A stretch of 19,157 nucleotides of DNA from an uncultured Clostridia bacterium (GTDB lineage Bacteria > Bacillota > Clostridia > Christensenellales > DUVY01), in NCBI GenBank assembly GCA_937895465.1, contig CALAYY010000169.1, positions 1 through 19,157 of the forward strand, written 5' to 3'. A program made the translations under genes and the position numbers. Below the pieces are notes generated by a model. The model ran no database searches and had not been told where the DNA came from. It saw nothing but the letters and a program-made list of their open reading frames with translations. Within the stretch, counting starts at the first letter, position 1; each line of letters opens with the position of its first letter. Below, in pieces: positions 7,366-15,602 of this stretch.

Positions 7366-8186
7366 CAAATCTCTCCTTCAAAAACGGTGACTGCATTTCC
7401 TGTCATTATAACCGTTTTATCGTAATTTATCTTAAGTTGTCCGCCTTTCAGCATCACATTAACTTGCTTATTAGTATATCCGTTAAGATAAGAAGATACA
7501 GCAGCCGCACAAGCGCCTGTGCCGCAAGCAAGTGTTTCGCCTGCTCCTCTTTCAAATACTCTTAACTCGATATTGTTCTTGTCAATAACTTTTACAAAGC
7601 CTGTATTGACTTTTTTGGGAAAAACACTATGGTTTTCAAATTTAGGTCCCAAGACTTCTAGATTTAGGTTATGTATTTCATCAAAATATAACACACAATG
7701 CGGATTGCCCATGCTAAGACAAGTAACATTATATGTTTTACCGTCAACATCAAGATGTCTGTTGATTATATTTTCGCCGTCCATATCAACAGGGATAAGT
7801 TTAGGGGTTAATATTGGTTTACCCATATCAACCATAGCACCTGTAACCTCGCCGTTCTGGTCAAAGGTAAGTTCAATATCCTTTATTCCGCTCAATGTTT
7901 CTATGGCAATATTTTTCTTAAGCGTCATTTTTTTGTCATAAACATATTTTGCTACACATCTTATTGCATTGCCGCACATCTCAGCTTCGCTTCCATCGCT
8001 GTTAAACATTTGCATTCTAAAATCAGCCATACTTGATGGATGAATCAATACTAAGCCGTCACTGCCTATTCCAAAATGCCTGTCTGAAAGTTTTTTCGAC
8101 AATAAAGATGGATTATTAATCTTTTCACGGTTTGCATCTATATAGATATAATCATTGCCTGCACCGTGCATCTTTGTAAACTTCAT
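7365..8186 (-). CDS. dapF: diaminopimelate epimerase
   Basis: PLP-independent epimerase turning LL- into meso-diaminopimelate, needed for peptidoglycan and lysine. The start is ATG 8186 with GAGG five bases upstream, giving 273 residues, the family length, and the standard N-terminus MKFTKMHGAGNDYIYID. An upstream in-frame ATG at 8222 would add 12 residues lacking family similarity and is rejected. The two catalytic cysteines are visible: C71 in AEMCGNAIRC and C221 in GETLACGTGACA. GIGSDGLVLI, FNSDGS and SMGNPHCV are also in place. It is the first gene of the dapF-dapL-purA operon, with stop overlapping the dapL start. Confidence 0.97.
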   Translation of the reverse strand: MKFTKMHGAGNDYIYIDANREKINNPSLLSKKLSDRHFGIGSDGLVLIHPSSMADFRMQMFNSDGSEAEMCGNAIRCVAKYVYDKKMTLKKNIAIETLSGIKDIELTFDQNGEVTGAMVDMGKPILTPKLIPVDMDGENIINRHLDVDGKTYNVTCLSMGNPHCVLYFDEIHNLNLEVLGPKFENHSVFPKKVNTGFVKVIDKNNIELRVFERGAGETLACGTGACAAAVSSYLNGYTNKQVNVMLKGGQLKINYDKTVIMTGNAVTVFEGEI

Positions 8187-8223
8187 TATTACCTCATTTG
8201 CTATAAAAGCAACCCTACCCAAA

Positions 8224-8253
8224 ACTATATTATCATAACCTTAGCATTGACAA
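8224..8253 (-). promoter_or_regulatory. probable promoter of dapF-dapL-purA
   Basis: On the minus strand TTGTCA (8248-8253) is followed at 15-17 bases by overlapping -10 candidates: TAATAT preceded by TGA (8227-8232) or ATATAG (8225-8230). An alternative -35 TTGACA (8276-8281) has only TAAGGT as -10. The promoter region is clear; the exact boxes are not. Confidence 0.5.
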
Positions 8254-8282
8254 CCTTAATATTTTTACACAGTATTGTCAAT
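8246..8282. repeat. inverted repeat ATTGACAA/TTGTCAAT spanning the dapF promoter
   Basis: Perfect 8-bp arms (8246-8253 and 8275-8282) separated by 21 bases. Each arm contains one -35-like hexamer. It may be a regulator site or coincidence in AT-rich sequence. Confidence 0.4.
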
Positions 8283-8304
8283 CTTTGCCCTATAATAAAC
8301 CAAT

Positions 8305-8340
8305 TTTCCTCTTTCGCATTAAAACAGGCAAAAGAGGAAA
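8305..8340. repeat. inverted repeat after glnA (possible terminator)
   Basis: Perfect 10-bp stem TTTCCTCTTT/AAAGAGGAAA (8305-8314 and 8331-8340), extended by GC pairs inside. It lies 65 bases beyond glnA. No continuous T-run follows on either strand, so termination is plausible but not classical. Confidence 0.45.
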
Positions 8341-8404
8341 TCGGCATATATATTGAATATTATATAGTCTTTATTTAGTCTTTTACCGCTAAGCCGTTTT
8401 TAAT

Positions 8405-9723
8405 TTAATACCGCCCCAGATAATGAGCTATTTCCCATTCGGAAATCTGCACACGGTAATCATCCCATTCTTCTTTTTTGGCTTCTATGTATTTTGTAAA
8501 TACATGGTCTCCAAGCACCTTTTTGACCCACTCATCTTTTTCCATCAGTTCTATTGCATGCTCTAGATTAGAAGGCAAACATGAAATACCCGCTTTTTTC
8601 CTTTCCTCACAACTCATTTCATAAATATTGGTGTTAATCGGAGCGGGAGGTGTCAAACCTCGTTTGATGCCGTCTGCCCCTGCCGCTATACACAAAGCCA
8701 GTGCAAGATATGGATTGCAGGAAGGGTCAGGACTTCTGAGTTCTATGCGGGTGCCTGCGCCGCGTGTGGAAGGAATCCTTATAAGCGGACTTCTGTTAGA
8801 ACATGAACAGGGGCTTCATAACCCGAAACCAATCTTTTGTAACTATTGACCAAGGGATTAGTTACGGCAGAAATCGCCTCTACATGATTTAACAGTCCTG
8901 CTATATATGAATAAGCTATTTTGCTAAGTCCTCTTTCATCTTTTGGGTCATCAAAGGCATTGACATCGCCTTTAAAAAGTGACATGTTGGTATGCATTCC
9001 GCTGCCTGCTATGCCATATTTTGGTTTAGGCATAAATGTCGCATAAAGACCGTGCCACTGTGCTATTGTCTTAACGGCAAGCTTGAATGTCACAATATTA
9101 TCTGCAGTTTTAAGCGCATCTGCATATTTAAAATCTATTTCATGCTGAGCATTGGCTGTTTCATGATGCGAAGCTTCGATTTCAAAACCCATCTCTTCTA
9201 GCATAATGCACATATCCCGCCTTGCGTTAGAGCCAAAATCTGCGGGCGACATATCAAAATAACTTGCTCGGTCGTTAGATTCTAAAGTAGGCAAATTGTT
9301 TTTATCCAGATGAAACAAGAAAAACTCGCATTCGGGACCCACATTAGCCGTATATCCCATATCGGCTACATCTTTCAAAACCTTTTTCAAAATATATCTA
9401 GGATCGCCTTCAAAAGGTGTTCCGTCATGCTTATATACGTCACAAATAAGCCTTGCCACCTTTCCTTGACTGGGTTTCCAAGGGAAAATCACAAAGGTGT
9501 CAAGATCAGGGCGTAAGTTCATATCGGATTCTTCAATTCTTACAAAGCCTTCAATAGATGAGCCGTCAAACATACACTTGTTATCAAGAGCTTTATCCAA
9601 CTGGCTTGCAGTTATGGCAACATTTTTTAAAGTGCCGAAAATATCAGTAAACTGAAGAGTTATAAACTTAACATCTTCATCTTTAACGATTTTTTTTATC
9701 TGCTCTTTGGTATATTTTGACAT
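8405..9723 (-). pseudogene. glnA: glutamine synthetase type I, frameshifted
   Basis: ATP-dependent ligase making glutamine from glutamate and ammonia. The gene is split between two frames. The N-terminal part (ATG 9723, GAGG upstream, to stop 8779) has DGSSIEGFVRIEESDM at 53-68, VGPECEFFLF, the GSGMHTNMS metal/substrate region and NSYKRLVSGYEAPVHV. It then reads off frame to LTEVRL and stops. The C-terminal part resumes in another frame as NRSPLIRIPSTRGAGTRIELRS, SPDPSCNPYLALA, to a normal end YLGRY. The family has about five residues (usually AWSxx) between the V of APVHV and NRSP; only two bases are present, implying a 13-base deletion near 8800. Adding 13 bases restores 443 residues, the normal length. 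As sequenced, active-site arginines are lost, so the product should be inactive. It has a good promoter, so the break is recent or is an assembly error. Confidence 0.9.
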
Positions 9724-9770
9724 TAAAAATCCTCACTCTAGGCTTTTCAAGCTAATTGCTGTCCTACATT

Positions 9771-9799
9771 ATTATGTTATACATAGCGGTTTTAGTCAA
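9771..9799 (-). promoter_or_regulatory. sigma-A promoter of glnA
   Basis: TTGACT (9794-9799), a 17-base spacer and CATAAT (9771-9776) on the minus strand; start about 9764, leader about 40 bases with GAGG at 9731-9734. Confidence 0.78.
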
Positions 9800-9909
9800 C
9801 AAGATTTTTCCAATTTTTCATTATCATTTTTTAATTGTGCCATAAGTACACCTTATAAACTAATACAAGTATATAACTAATGTTAAACCAAAAAACCTTT
9901 TACTGTTTG

Positions 9910-9928
9910 ATTGTTAAAAGATAACAAT
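9910..9928. promoter_or_regulatory. dyad upstream of glnA, possible regulator site
   Basis: Perfect dyad ATTGTTA/TAACAAT with a 5-base centre, about 110 bases upstream of the glnA -35. It contains TGTTA...TAACA, resembling the TGTNA...TNACA half-sites of GlnR/TnrA but with a 5-base rather than 7-base centre. The rest of the 289-base glnA-tkt gap holds only the glnA promoter and the tkt terminator. Confidence 0.3.
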
Positions 9929-9954
9929 TAACACTTTTATGAAAAACGCCTTAT

Positions 9955-9990
9955 AGTAAAAAGTCCTTTTGAGACACGCCCAAAAGGACT
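9955..9990 (-). terminator. intrinsic terminator after transketolase
   Basis: Perfect 9-bp stem AGTCCTTTT/AAAAGGACT (9962-9970 and 9982-9990) followed on the minus strand by TTTTTAC, 23 bases after the tkt stop. Confidence 0.88.
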
Positions 9991-10012
9991 CAAATTATCT
10001 AAAATTCTGATT

Positions 10013-11989
10013 TTATTTCTTAATTATTTCTTTTGCAGTTTTTACTACATTTTGAGCGGTCAAGCCGTAAAGCTCAAACAGCAGATTAGAAGGAGCAGAA
10101 GCACCAAAGCTATCCACGCCCAACACCTTACCGTCAAGTCCTACATATTTATGCCAGCTATAGCTTGAACCTGCTTCTACCGCAATTCTTGCTCTTACAT
10201 TATTGGGCAAAACCTGTTCTTTATATTCTTGATTTTGTGCGTCAAAAACTTCCATACAAGGCATTGATACTGCTCTTGCCTTTATACCCTGTTCTTTTAA
10301 TAATTCCTGCGCTTTCAAAATCACTTCGACTTCAGAGCCGCTTGCTATAAGTATTATATCAGGTGTTCCTTGACAATCAGACAAAATATATCCGCCTTTT
10401 AATGCGTTATGCGAACTGTTTTTTAATTGGGGCAAGTTCTGTCGTGACAAAACTATGGCTGTGGGGCTTGTGCCTTTGAGTGCGCTTACATAAGCTGCCG
10501 TTGTTTCTTTTCCGTCAGCAGGACGGAAGACCTTGATATTAGGTGTAGCTCTTAAACTGATAAGCTGTTCTATAGGCTGATGTGTCGGACCGTCCTCGCC
10601 AACACCTATACTGTCATGAGTTAATACATACATAACAGGAATATCCATCAAAGCTGACAATCTTACAGCATTTTTCATATAGTCGGTAAATACAAAAAAG
10701 GTTGAGCAGAACATATTAAATCCGCCGTGCAGATATATACCGTTGCTAATTGCCGCCATAGAGTGTTCTCTTACGCCAAAATGCATATTTCTGCCTGTTC
10801 TATTGTCGGCTGAATATGAGCCCTTGCCTTTCATATATGTCTTAGTTGACGGCGACAAGTCTGCCGAGCCGCCTATCAGATTAGGCAATATATCGCTAAG
10901 TTTATTTATTATTATACCGCTTGAATTTCTGGTGGCATCGGGCTTGTCTGCAAATTCCCACAATGACTCAATGCTTTCTAGGTCAGGAATCTTGTTTTCA
11001 AGTGCATTAATAAAGTCGTTATATTCTTTGGGATATTTGACTTTATATTTTTCTGCAAGCTCATTCCATTGTTTTTCGGCTTCTTCACCTTTTTTTGTCA
11101 AATTCTTATAATGGTCATAAATTTCCTCAGGCACTTCAAAGGGAGCATAGTTCCAATTGAAAAACTCTTTTGTTTTCTTTAGATTTTCTTCTCCCAAAGG
11201 TGAGCCATGACAATCATGCGTTCCTGCTAAAGGACTTCCATAACCTATCTGGGTCTTAACAACAATAAGTGAGGGCTTGTCTGAAACAGCTTTTGCATTA
11301 ATTATTGCCTTAGATATTTCTTCTAGGTTGTTGCCGTCATTGACAAATTGGATATCCCAGCCTTGCGCCTTGTGGCGTGCAGCAACATCTTCGGTAAATG
11401 CCAAATCTGTATTGCCTTCTATTGATATATTGTTGCTGTCATAAAAAACAATTAATTTGCCTAATTTCAAAGTTCCTGCAAGTGAAGCCGCTTCTAGTTC
11501 GATACCTTCCATCATACAGCCGTCACCTGCAATAGCGTAAGTATAATGGTCAACAAGCTTTATATCTTCTTTGTTAAACCGTGCGGCAAGCATTGTTTCG
11601 GCAATAGCCATACCAACAGCGTTGGCAATGCCCTGACCCAAAGGTCCTGTGGTTGTTTCTACCCCTACCGTATGACCGTATTCAGGATGACCGGGTGTTT
11701 TGGAGTGCAATTGACGGAAATTTTTGAGGTCATCTATTGTAAGACCGTATCCAAACAAATGCAGTAAAGAATACAAAAGCATAGAGCCATGACCGGCAGA
11801 AAGTACAAACCTATCACGGTTAAAAAACTTGGGGTTTTTGGGGTTGTGTGTCATATGCTCAGCCCACAATTCATAAGCCATAGGCGCAGCTCCCAAAGGA
11901 AGTCCAGGGTGTCCGCTGGTTGCTTTTTGAACGGCTTCAGCAGACAGTATCCTTATTGCATTAACTGCATTTTGTTTCAAATTATCCAT
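10013..11989 (-). CDS. tkt: transketolase
   Basis: Thiamine-diphosphate enzyme moving two-carbon units between sugar phosphates in the non-oxidative pentose phosphate pathway. At 658 residues it is a full-length bacterial transketolase. The N-terminal SGHPGLPLGAAP carries H27. DRFVLSAGHGSMLLY, GPLGQGIANAVGMA (115-128) and the cofactor motif GDGCMMEGIELEAASL (155-170) with DSNNIS follow. The middle pyrimidine domain has GVREHSMAAISNG with the catalytic glutamate, and THDSIGVGEDGPTHQPIEQL. The C-terminal domain ends in GLTAQNVVKTAKEI. The ATG has TAGGAG five bases upstream. It lies 26 bases after the phosphohexomutase gene, so the two form an operon from the promoter at 13569-13597, ended by the terminator at 9955-9990. 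Confidence 0.97.
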   Translation of the reverse strand: MDNLKQNAVNAIRILSAEAVQKATSGHPGLPLGAAPMAYELWAEHMTHNPKNPKFFNRDRFVLSAGHGSMLLYSLLHLFGYGLTIDDLKNFRQLHSKTPGHPEYGHTVGVETTTGPLGQGIANAVGMAIAETMLAARFNKEDIKLVDHYTYAIAGDGCMMEGIELEAASLAGTLKLGKLIVFYDSNNISIEGNTDLAFTEDVAARHKAQGWDIQFVNDGNNLEEISKAIINAKAVSDKPSLIVVKTQIGYGSPLAGTHDCHGSPLGEENLKKTKEFFNWNYAPFEVPEEIYDHYKNLTKKGEEAEKQWNELAEKYKVKYPKEYNDFINALENKIPDLESIESLWEFADKPDATRNSSGIIINKLSDILPNLIGGSADLSPSTKTYMKGKGSYSADNRTGRNMHFGVREHSMAAISNGIYLHGGFNMFCSTFFVFTDYMKNAVRLSALMDIPVMYVLTHDSIGVGEDGPTHQPIEQLISLRATPNIKVFRPADGKETTAAYVSALKGTSPTAIVLSRQNLPQLKNSSHNALKGGYILSDCQGTPDIILIASGSEVEVILKAQELLKEQGIKARAVSMPCMEVFDAQNQEYKEQVLPNNVRARIAVEAGSSYSWHKYVGLDGKVLGVDSFGASAPSNLLFELYGLTAQNVVKTAKEIIKK

Positions 11990-12015
11990 TTTAACTCCTA
12001 AAGATATATCAAAAA

Positions 12016-13536
12016 TTACTTTTTATTCTTTTTCTGGGCTTTATATTCGGCTAAAAGCTTTTTTAGATTAGTCAAATCCAAGTCCTTAAATTTTTTTAAT
12101 ATGCTGTATAGCTTTTTGCAAGCAAAGTAAACTCCGCCCTCTTTATCGCTTTCTATATTAATGGGCATAATCGGGTCATGCACGCTCTTTCTTATAAGCA
12201 GCCATCCGTCAGCAAAGTTTACTCTTACACCCTCATAGCTAGATGCTAGCTTAAATCCAAACTTTTTGCTTGCAATCTGTTCAAATCTATTCAAAATATT
12301 ATCAGCTGCTGTTTTTTGGTCCTTGCAATTATGTGAAAAGCCCAGTCTTAATTCTTGTGATTCTATTGGGTCAGTTAACTCTTCTATAAGAGATAGTATT
12401 GACTTATTTTGTTTTTTTAATTGACACATCTTAATGAGTATGCGGATTATCAGATATGCTCCGTCATCCAAAAAATAGTTTTCCAAAAAAGCCGCATGAC
12501 CGCTTGTTTCTATAGCAATAGGTGCATAAACTCCCACCTTATTGAGCTCTTTGGCTTCATTGATTACATTTTTGTAGCCACGTTTAAACCGATGATGATT
12601 GCCTTTGCGGTTTATTATAAACTCTGTCAAAGAGTCACTTGTAACACTGTCAGTCACAATTGTAGCTCCGGGAGTTTCTTCAAGTAATATCGCAGAAATC
12701 AAAGCAATAAGACGGTTGCGGTTAATTTCCTGTCCGTCGGGCGCAACACATGCAGCTCTGTCCACATCGGTATCAAAAATGATACCAAGGTCTGCCTTGT
12801 TTTTTATAACACATTCACTTATTGCCGCCATAGCTTTAGGATTTTCAGGATTGGGGATATGGTTGGGAAACATTCCGTCAGGCTCAAGATATTGACTGCC
12901 CGAAGTATCAGCACCTAAAGGCTTCAAAACTCTATCTACAAAAAAACCGCCTGCACCATTGCCAGCATCAACTACAATCTTAAGGTTTTTTAAAGGAAAT
13001 TGCTCGTTAGTCGCTTTTTTGAACTTTTCTATCAATGTATCGCAATAATATTTTAGATAATCGTCTTTTACAACCTTGCCGCCTCTGCCTTTTAACGAAC
13101 TTTCTGTTTGAGCTAAGTGCAATATGCTCTTTATGTCCTCGGCTTCTAAGCCGCCTAAACTATCAAAAAACTTCAAACCGTTTTTGTGATAAGGATGATG
13201 ACTGGCAGTAATCATAATAGCACCGTGTGCCTTGACTTTCTCATATTGTGTCATCATGTACATTGAAGGAGTTGAGCAAAGACCGCAGTCTAAAACAATA
13301 CAACCGCTTAATTTTAATGCATTTAGGACTTGAGTTTTTATTCGCTCTGCCGAAATGCGAGAATCATGTCCTACAGCAATTATCAGCTTATCTTTGGTTT
13401 TGGCAGAAAGCCAATAAGCAAATGCTTTTGAAATTGCAAAAACAACTTCATCAGTCAAATCAATAATATTGCCGTCATATTCTACGGCATTTCCTCTTAT
13501 ATCGCTTCCGCTAAGCAGCCCTTTTAAGTTTTGCAA
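12016..13536 (-). CDS. phosphomannomutase/phosphoglucomutase family alpha-D-phosphohexomutase
   Basis: Interconverts hexose 1- and 6-phosphates through a phosphoserine. The 506-residue protein shows the four-domain layout. GSDIRG (10-15) and GHDSR (56-60) are near the N-terminus; the catalytic serine is S112 in TASHHPYHKNGLKF. The Mg-binding loop DTDVDR is at 253-258, the sugar-specificity loop ETSGHAAF at 341-348, and the C-terminal phosphate-binding region around YEGVRVNFADGWLLIRKS. The start is TTG 13536 with GGAG seven bases upstream; no in-frame ATG fits better, since the nearby ATG is in another frame. It precedes tkt by 26 bases. PMM/PGM type (mannose or glucose substrate) is more likely than phosphoglucosamine mutase, whose serine motif and length differ; exact sugar specificity cannot be read from the sequence. 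Confidence 0.9.
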   Translation of the reverse strand: MQNLKGLLSGSDIRGNAVEYDGNIIDLTDEVVFAISKAFAYWLSAKTKDKLIIAVGHDSRISAERIKTQVLNALKLSGCIVLDCGLCSTPSMYMMTQYEKVKAHGAIMITASHHPYHKNGLKFFDSLGGLEAEDIKSILHLAQTESSLKGRGGKVVKDDYLKYYCDTLIEKFKKATNEQFPLKNLKIVVDAGNGAGGFFVDRVLKPLGADTSGSQYLEPDGMFPNHIPNPENPKAMAAISECVIKNKADLGIIFDTDVDRAACVAPDGQEINRNRLIALISAILLEETPGATIVTDSVTSDSLTEFIINRKGNHHRFKRGYKNVINEAKELNKVGVYAPIAIETSGHAAFLENYFLDDGAYLIIRILIKMCQLKKQNKSILSLIEELTDPIESQELRLGFSHNCKDQKTAADNILNRFEQIASKKFGFKLASSYEGVRVNFADGWLLIRKSVHDPIMPINIESDKEGGVYFACKKLYSILKKFKDLDLTNLKKLLAEYKAQKKNKK

Positions 13537-13568
13537 AACAATACTCCATCAAAAATCTTACGTGCCTT

Positions 13569-13597
13569 ATTATATAGTATCGTTTAAAAAATTTCAA
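13569..13597 (-). promoter_or_regulatory. sigma-A promoter of the phosphohexomutase-tkt operon
   Basis: TTGAAA (13592-13597), a 17-base spacer and perfect TATAAT (13569-13574) on the minus strand. Confidence 0.85.
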
Positions 13598-13635
13598 GAT
13601 AATTACAAGTACTGCTAAAAACCATATCCAAATTT

Positions 13636-13644
13636 TGGTATAAA
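13636..13644 (+). promoter_or_regulatory. possible extended -10 of the NadE-like gene
   Basis: TGGTATAAA on the + strand is an extended -10 with no convincing -35. It would start transcription about 22 bases before the ATG at 13673, which lacks a Shine-Dalgarno sequence. Confidence 0.35.
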
Positions 13645-13672
13645 ATAATCTTTTAAATTTAAAACTAATACT

Positions 13673-15157
13673 ATGAATAACGGATATCTAAAGGTGGCAG
13701 CGGCAATCCCTGAGGTTTTTGCAGGCGGTGTGTTTTTTAATGCTCAATCAATAAAAAAGCTTATTGTTGACCTTAATGCCCAAGGGGTTGAAATTGCCTT
13801 GTTCCCAGAAATGTGTCTTTACGGAGCGGCTAATTCATCTGTTTTTGCAATTAATTCTGCCGTAACGGAATGTGAAAAAGCACTGCTTGAAATTGCGGAC
13901 TTTACCAAAAACAGAAAAGTTTTGTGCGGTATAGGCTTGCCAATACGTGTAGAAGACAAGATTCTTAACTGTATTGCAATGGTGGGAATGGGAAAAGTCT
14001 GGAGCATAATCTACAAAAATCAAAACAACCAAAAAATGCGTTTTGGTGAAATAACTCTTAATGATTATATGATACCGTTTTCGGATACGGCTATAATACG
14101 CGGCGTCGGAATGCTTCCTGTCAATCTTGCAATAATTATAGGCAGCACCTTATACCCAACAGACAATTCTGCCAATATTATTCTAAATCCTTATGCTGCT
14201 GATTTGAGCTTTAAAGACTGTCATACAGACCAGATAAGAATATTATCTTCTATGCCCCATAGAGCAATTATCTCTGTAAGCGGAGCGATATATAATTCTC
14301 CTTTTCCGCAAAAAAATGCAGTAATTGCTGAATGCGGAGAAGTGCTAAGTACATTAAATATTCAAGGTTATATAACTGCGGATATTGATGTTGAAAGAAT
14401 TATTGGTATACGAACGCTGTCAAATTTATCAGCGACTTATGACAACACCTTTATGGAAATACCTATCGAAGAGAACTCCCCTATATCTGTTTTGAGACAA
14501 TATCCAAGGCTTCCCTACACTGCCATGGCTGACTTTAGGTGCATATATGACAAATTAATCGATGCCTTGTACAGCGTGTTAAAAAACACCAAAAAGCGAA
14601 TAGTGTTAGAACAAAAACAACATTTTTGGCTGTTGGTTTCTGTCATTTGGGATATGTGTAAAAAGTATTATATAAGTCCAAACGAAATAGCTGTTTTGCT
14701 TTTTGATGAAACTAAAAGTTCAAATGATATTTTAAACACTTTTGGATTTTACATTGAAACATTGCCGCAAGAAAACATTTCGGATAATTTGAAAAACGCC
14801 GTAATTTTAGATTGGGCACAAAAAAACAATGCGGTTTTACTTGGCAGCCTTAACCGCACAGATTATCTAATGCACAACGATAAAAATAATAACGGCGTCA
14901 GTATATTGATTAATTTTAACAAAACCTTTCTTTTTGCACTCTTAGAAAGCAGGCGTAAATATGATCAGGACTGGGCAGATATTTTATCAGCTAACCAAAT
15001 TGATGTAAAAGATATTTTAATCGACTTCTTTATTTTTCATTATGTGGACAACGGCTTATCAGCAGAAAAAGTGCGAATAATTGCCCAAAAGACCTTTGAT
15101 GATTTGAACGATTCCTTTATTAAAGAGCAATGGAATCATTTGATAGACAGGCTGTAA
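13673..15157 (+). CDS. degenerate glutamine-dependent NAD+ synthetase-like protein (probable pseudoenzyme)
   Basis: An uninterrupted 494-residue protein with two regions resembling glutamine-dependent NadE. Residues 1-265 follow the nitrilase (glutaminase) domain: LKVAAAIPEVFAGG, FPEMCLYG with E46, and a lysine at K115 that could match the catalytic one. The expected ICEDLW segment holding the nucleophilic cysteine reads IIIGSTL (155-160), so the nucleophile is missing. Residues 285-430 follow the synthetase domain, but the SGGxDS P-loop position reads LEQKQHF (312-318). ENISDNLKNAVILDWAQ and LLGSLNRTDYL weakly match the ENIQAR...LMDLAN and GTGNxSE motifs. Typical two-domain clostridial enzymes are about 640 residues. 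It should be unable to make NAD+. It diverges from the phosphohexomutase operon and precedes spoIIID. No stop or frameshift suggests it is still translated. Homology is by eye only; distant family membership is likely, function unknown. Confidence 0.75.
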   Translation: MNNGYLKVAAAIPEVFAGGVFFNAQSIKKLIVDLNAQGVEIALFPEMCLYGAANSSVFAINSAVTECEKALLEIADFTKNRKVLCGIGLPIRVEDKILNCIAMVGMGKVWSIIYKNQNNQKMRFGEITLNDYMIPFSDTAIIRGVGMLPVNLAIIIGSTLYPTDNSANIILNPYAADLSFKDCHTDQIRILSSMPHRAIISVSGAIYNSPFPQKNAVIAECGEVLSTLNIQGYITADIDVERIIGIRTLSNLSATYDNTFMEIPIEENSPISVLRQYPRLPYTAMADFRCIYDKLIDALYSVLKNTKKRIVLEQKQHFWLLVSVIWDMCKKYYISPNEIAVLLFDETKSSNDILNTFGFYIETLPQENISDNLKNAVILDWAQKNNAVLLGSLNRTDYLMHNDKNNNGVSILINFNKTFLFALLESRRKYDQDWADILSANQIDVKDILIDFFIFHYVDNGLSAEKVRIIAQKTFDDLNDSFIKEQWNHLIDRL

Positions 15158-15229
15158 ATTTGGCTTTTAATGAATATGTTTTGGTTTTAACGTGTTACAC
15201 AATTTCAATAGTCTTTTAATATTTTTTAA

Positions 15230-15256
15230 TATAAAGAAATAGTCTTTATTTTTTGG
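15230..15256 (+). terminator. weak terminator-like hairpin after the NadE-like gene
   Basis: ATAAAG/CTTTAT, a 6-bp AT-rich stem with a 7-base loop, followed by a T-run on the + strand, about 75 bases after the stop. Weak stem, so uncertain. Confidence 0.35.
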
Positions 15257-15288
15257 TGCATATTATCGAATTTTGCAAAATAAATTTA

Positions 15289-15296
15289 TATACAAT
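15289..15296 (+). promoter_or_regulatory. possible sigma-E-type -10 of spoIIID
   Basis: TATACAAT, one base from the CATACAAT-like -10 of the sporulation factor sigma-E, about 34 bases before the spoIIID ATG. A matching -35 (GAATTTT, 14 bases upstream) is poor. Sigma-E control of spoIIID is known in Bacillus; here it is inference. Confidence 0.35.
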
Positions 15297-15329
15297 AGAC
15301 TTTTAGTCTTATTATCTTTTGGGGGCATA

Positions 15330-15602
15330 ATGAGAGAGTATATAATACAGCGCGCAATTGAATTGGGAGAATATTTTGTAAAGACCGAAAAAACCGTAAG
15401 GGAAGCCGCAAAGGTTTTTAACATCAGCAAATCTACAGTACATAAAGATATAACTGAAAGATTAGAAGACATTGATGGAGAATTGTTTGAAGCAGTAAGA
15501 AAAGTTTTGGACTTTAACCTGTCCGAAAGACACTTGCGTGGAGGTCTTGCCACAAAGAGCAAGTTTTTAAAAGCTAAGCAATCAACTCACGAAAATCCTT
15601 GA
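15330..15602 (+). CDS. spoIIID: sporulation transcriptional regulator SpoIIID
   Basis: Small DNA-binding protein that switches genes on and off in the mother cell during sporulation. The 90 residues from ATG 15330 align end to end with the family: MREYIIQRAIELGEYFV, then the helix-turn-helix KTVREAAKVFNISKSTVHKD (21-40) and the conserved RHLRGGLATKSKFL (67-80) forming the C-terminal basic region that also contacts DNA. I chose ATG 15330 rather than the upstream in-frame ATG 15273, because the extra 19 residues lack family similarity and GGGGG lies four bases before 15330. The 3' end overlaps the convergent HAD gene by 29 bases, so there is no room for a terminator between them. Its presence is the strongest sign that the organism can sporulate. 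Confidence 0.95.
   Translation: MREYIIQRAIELGEYFVKTEKTVREAAKVFNISKSTVHKDITERLEDIDGELFEAVRKVLDFNLSERHLRGGLATKSKFLKAKQSTHENP

Noticed and set aside
8246..8404. Possible riboswitch (lysine or purine) ahead of dapF
   Set aside because: The space after the promoter is only about 40 bases and no aptamer-like conserved core is seen.
8779..8805. Programmed frameshift as the explanation of the split glnA
   Set aside because: No slippery heptamer or downstream structure is seen, several conserved residues are missing rather than one base, and type I glutamine synthetases are not known to use frameshifting.
9796..9843. 15-codon minus-strand ORF (MAQLKNDNEKLEKSC) with AAGGTG upstream, just before the glnA promoter
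   Set aside because: Too short, its stop overlaps the glnA -35, and no convincing promoter lies ahead of it; likely chance.
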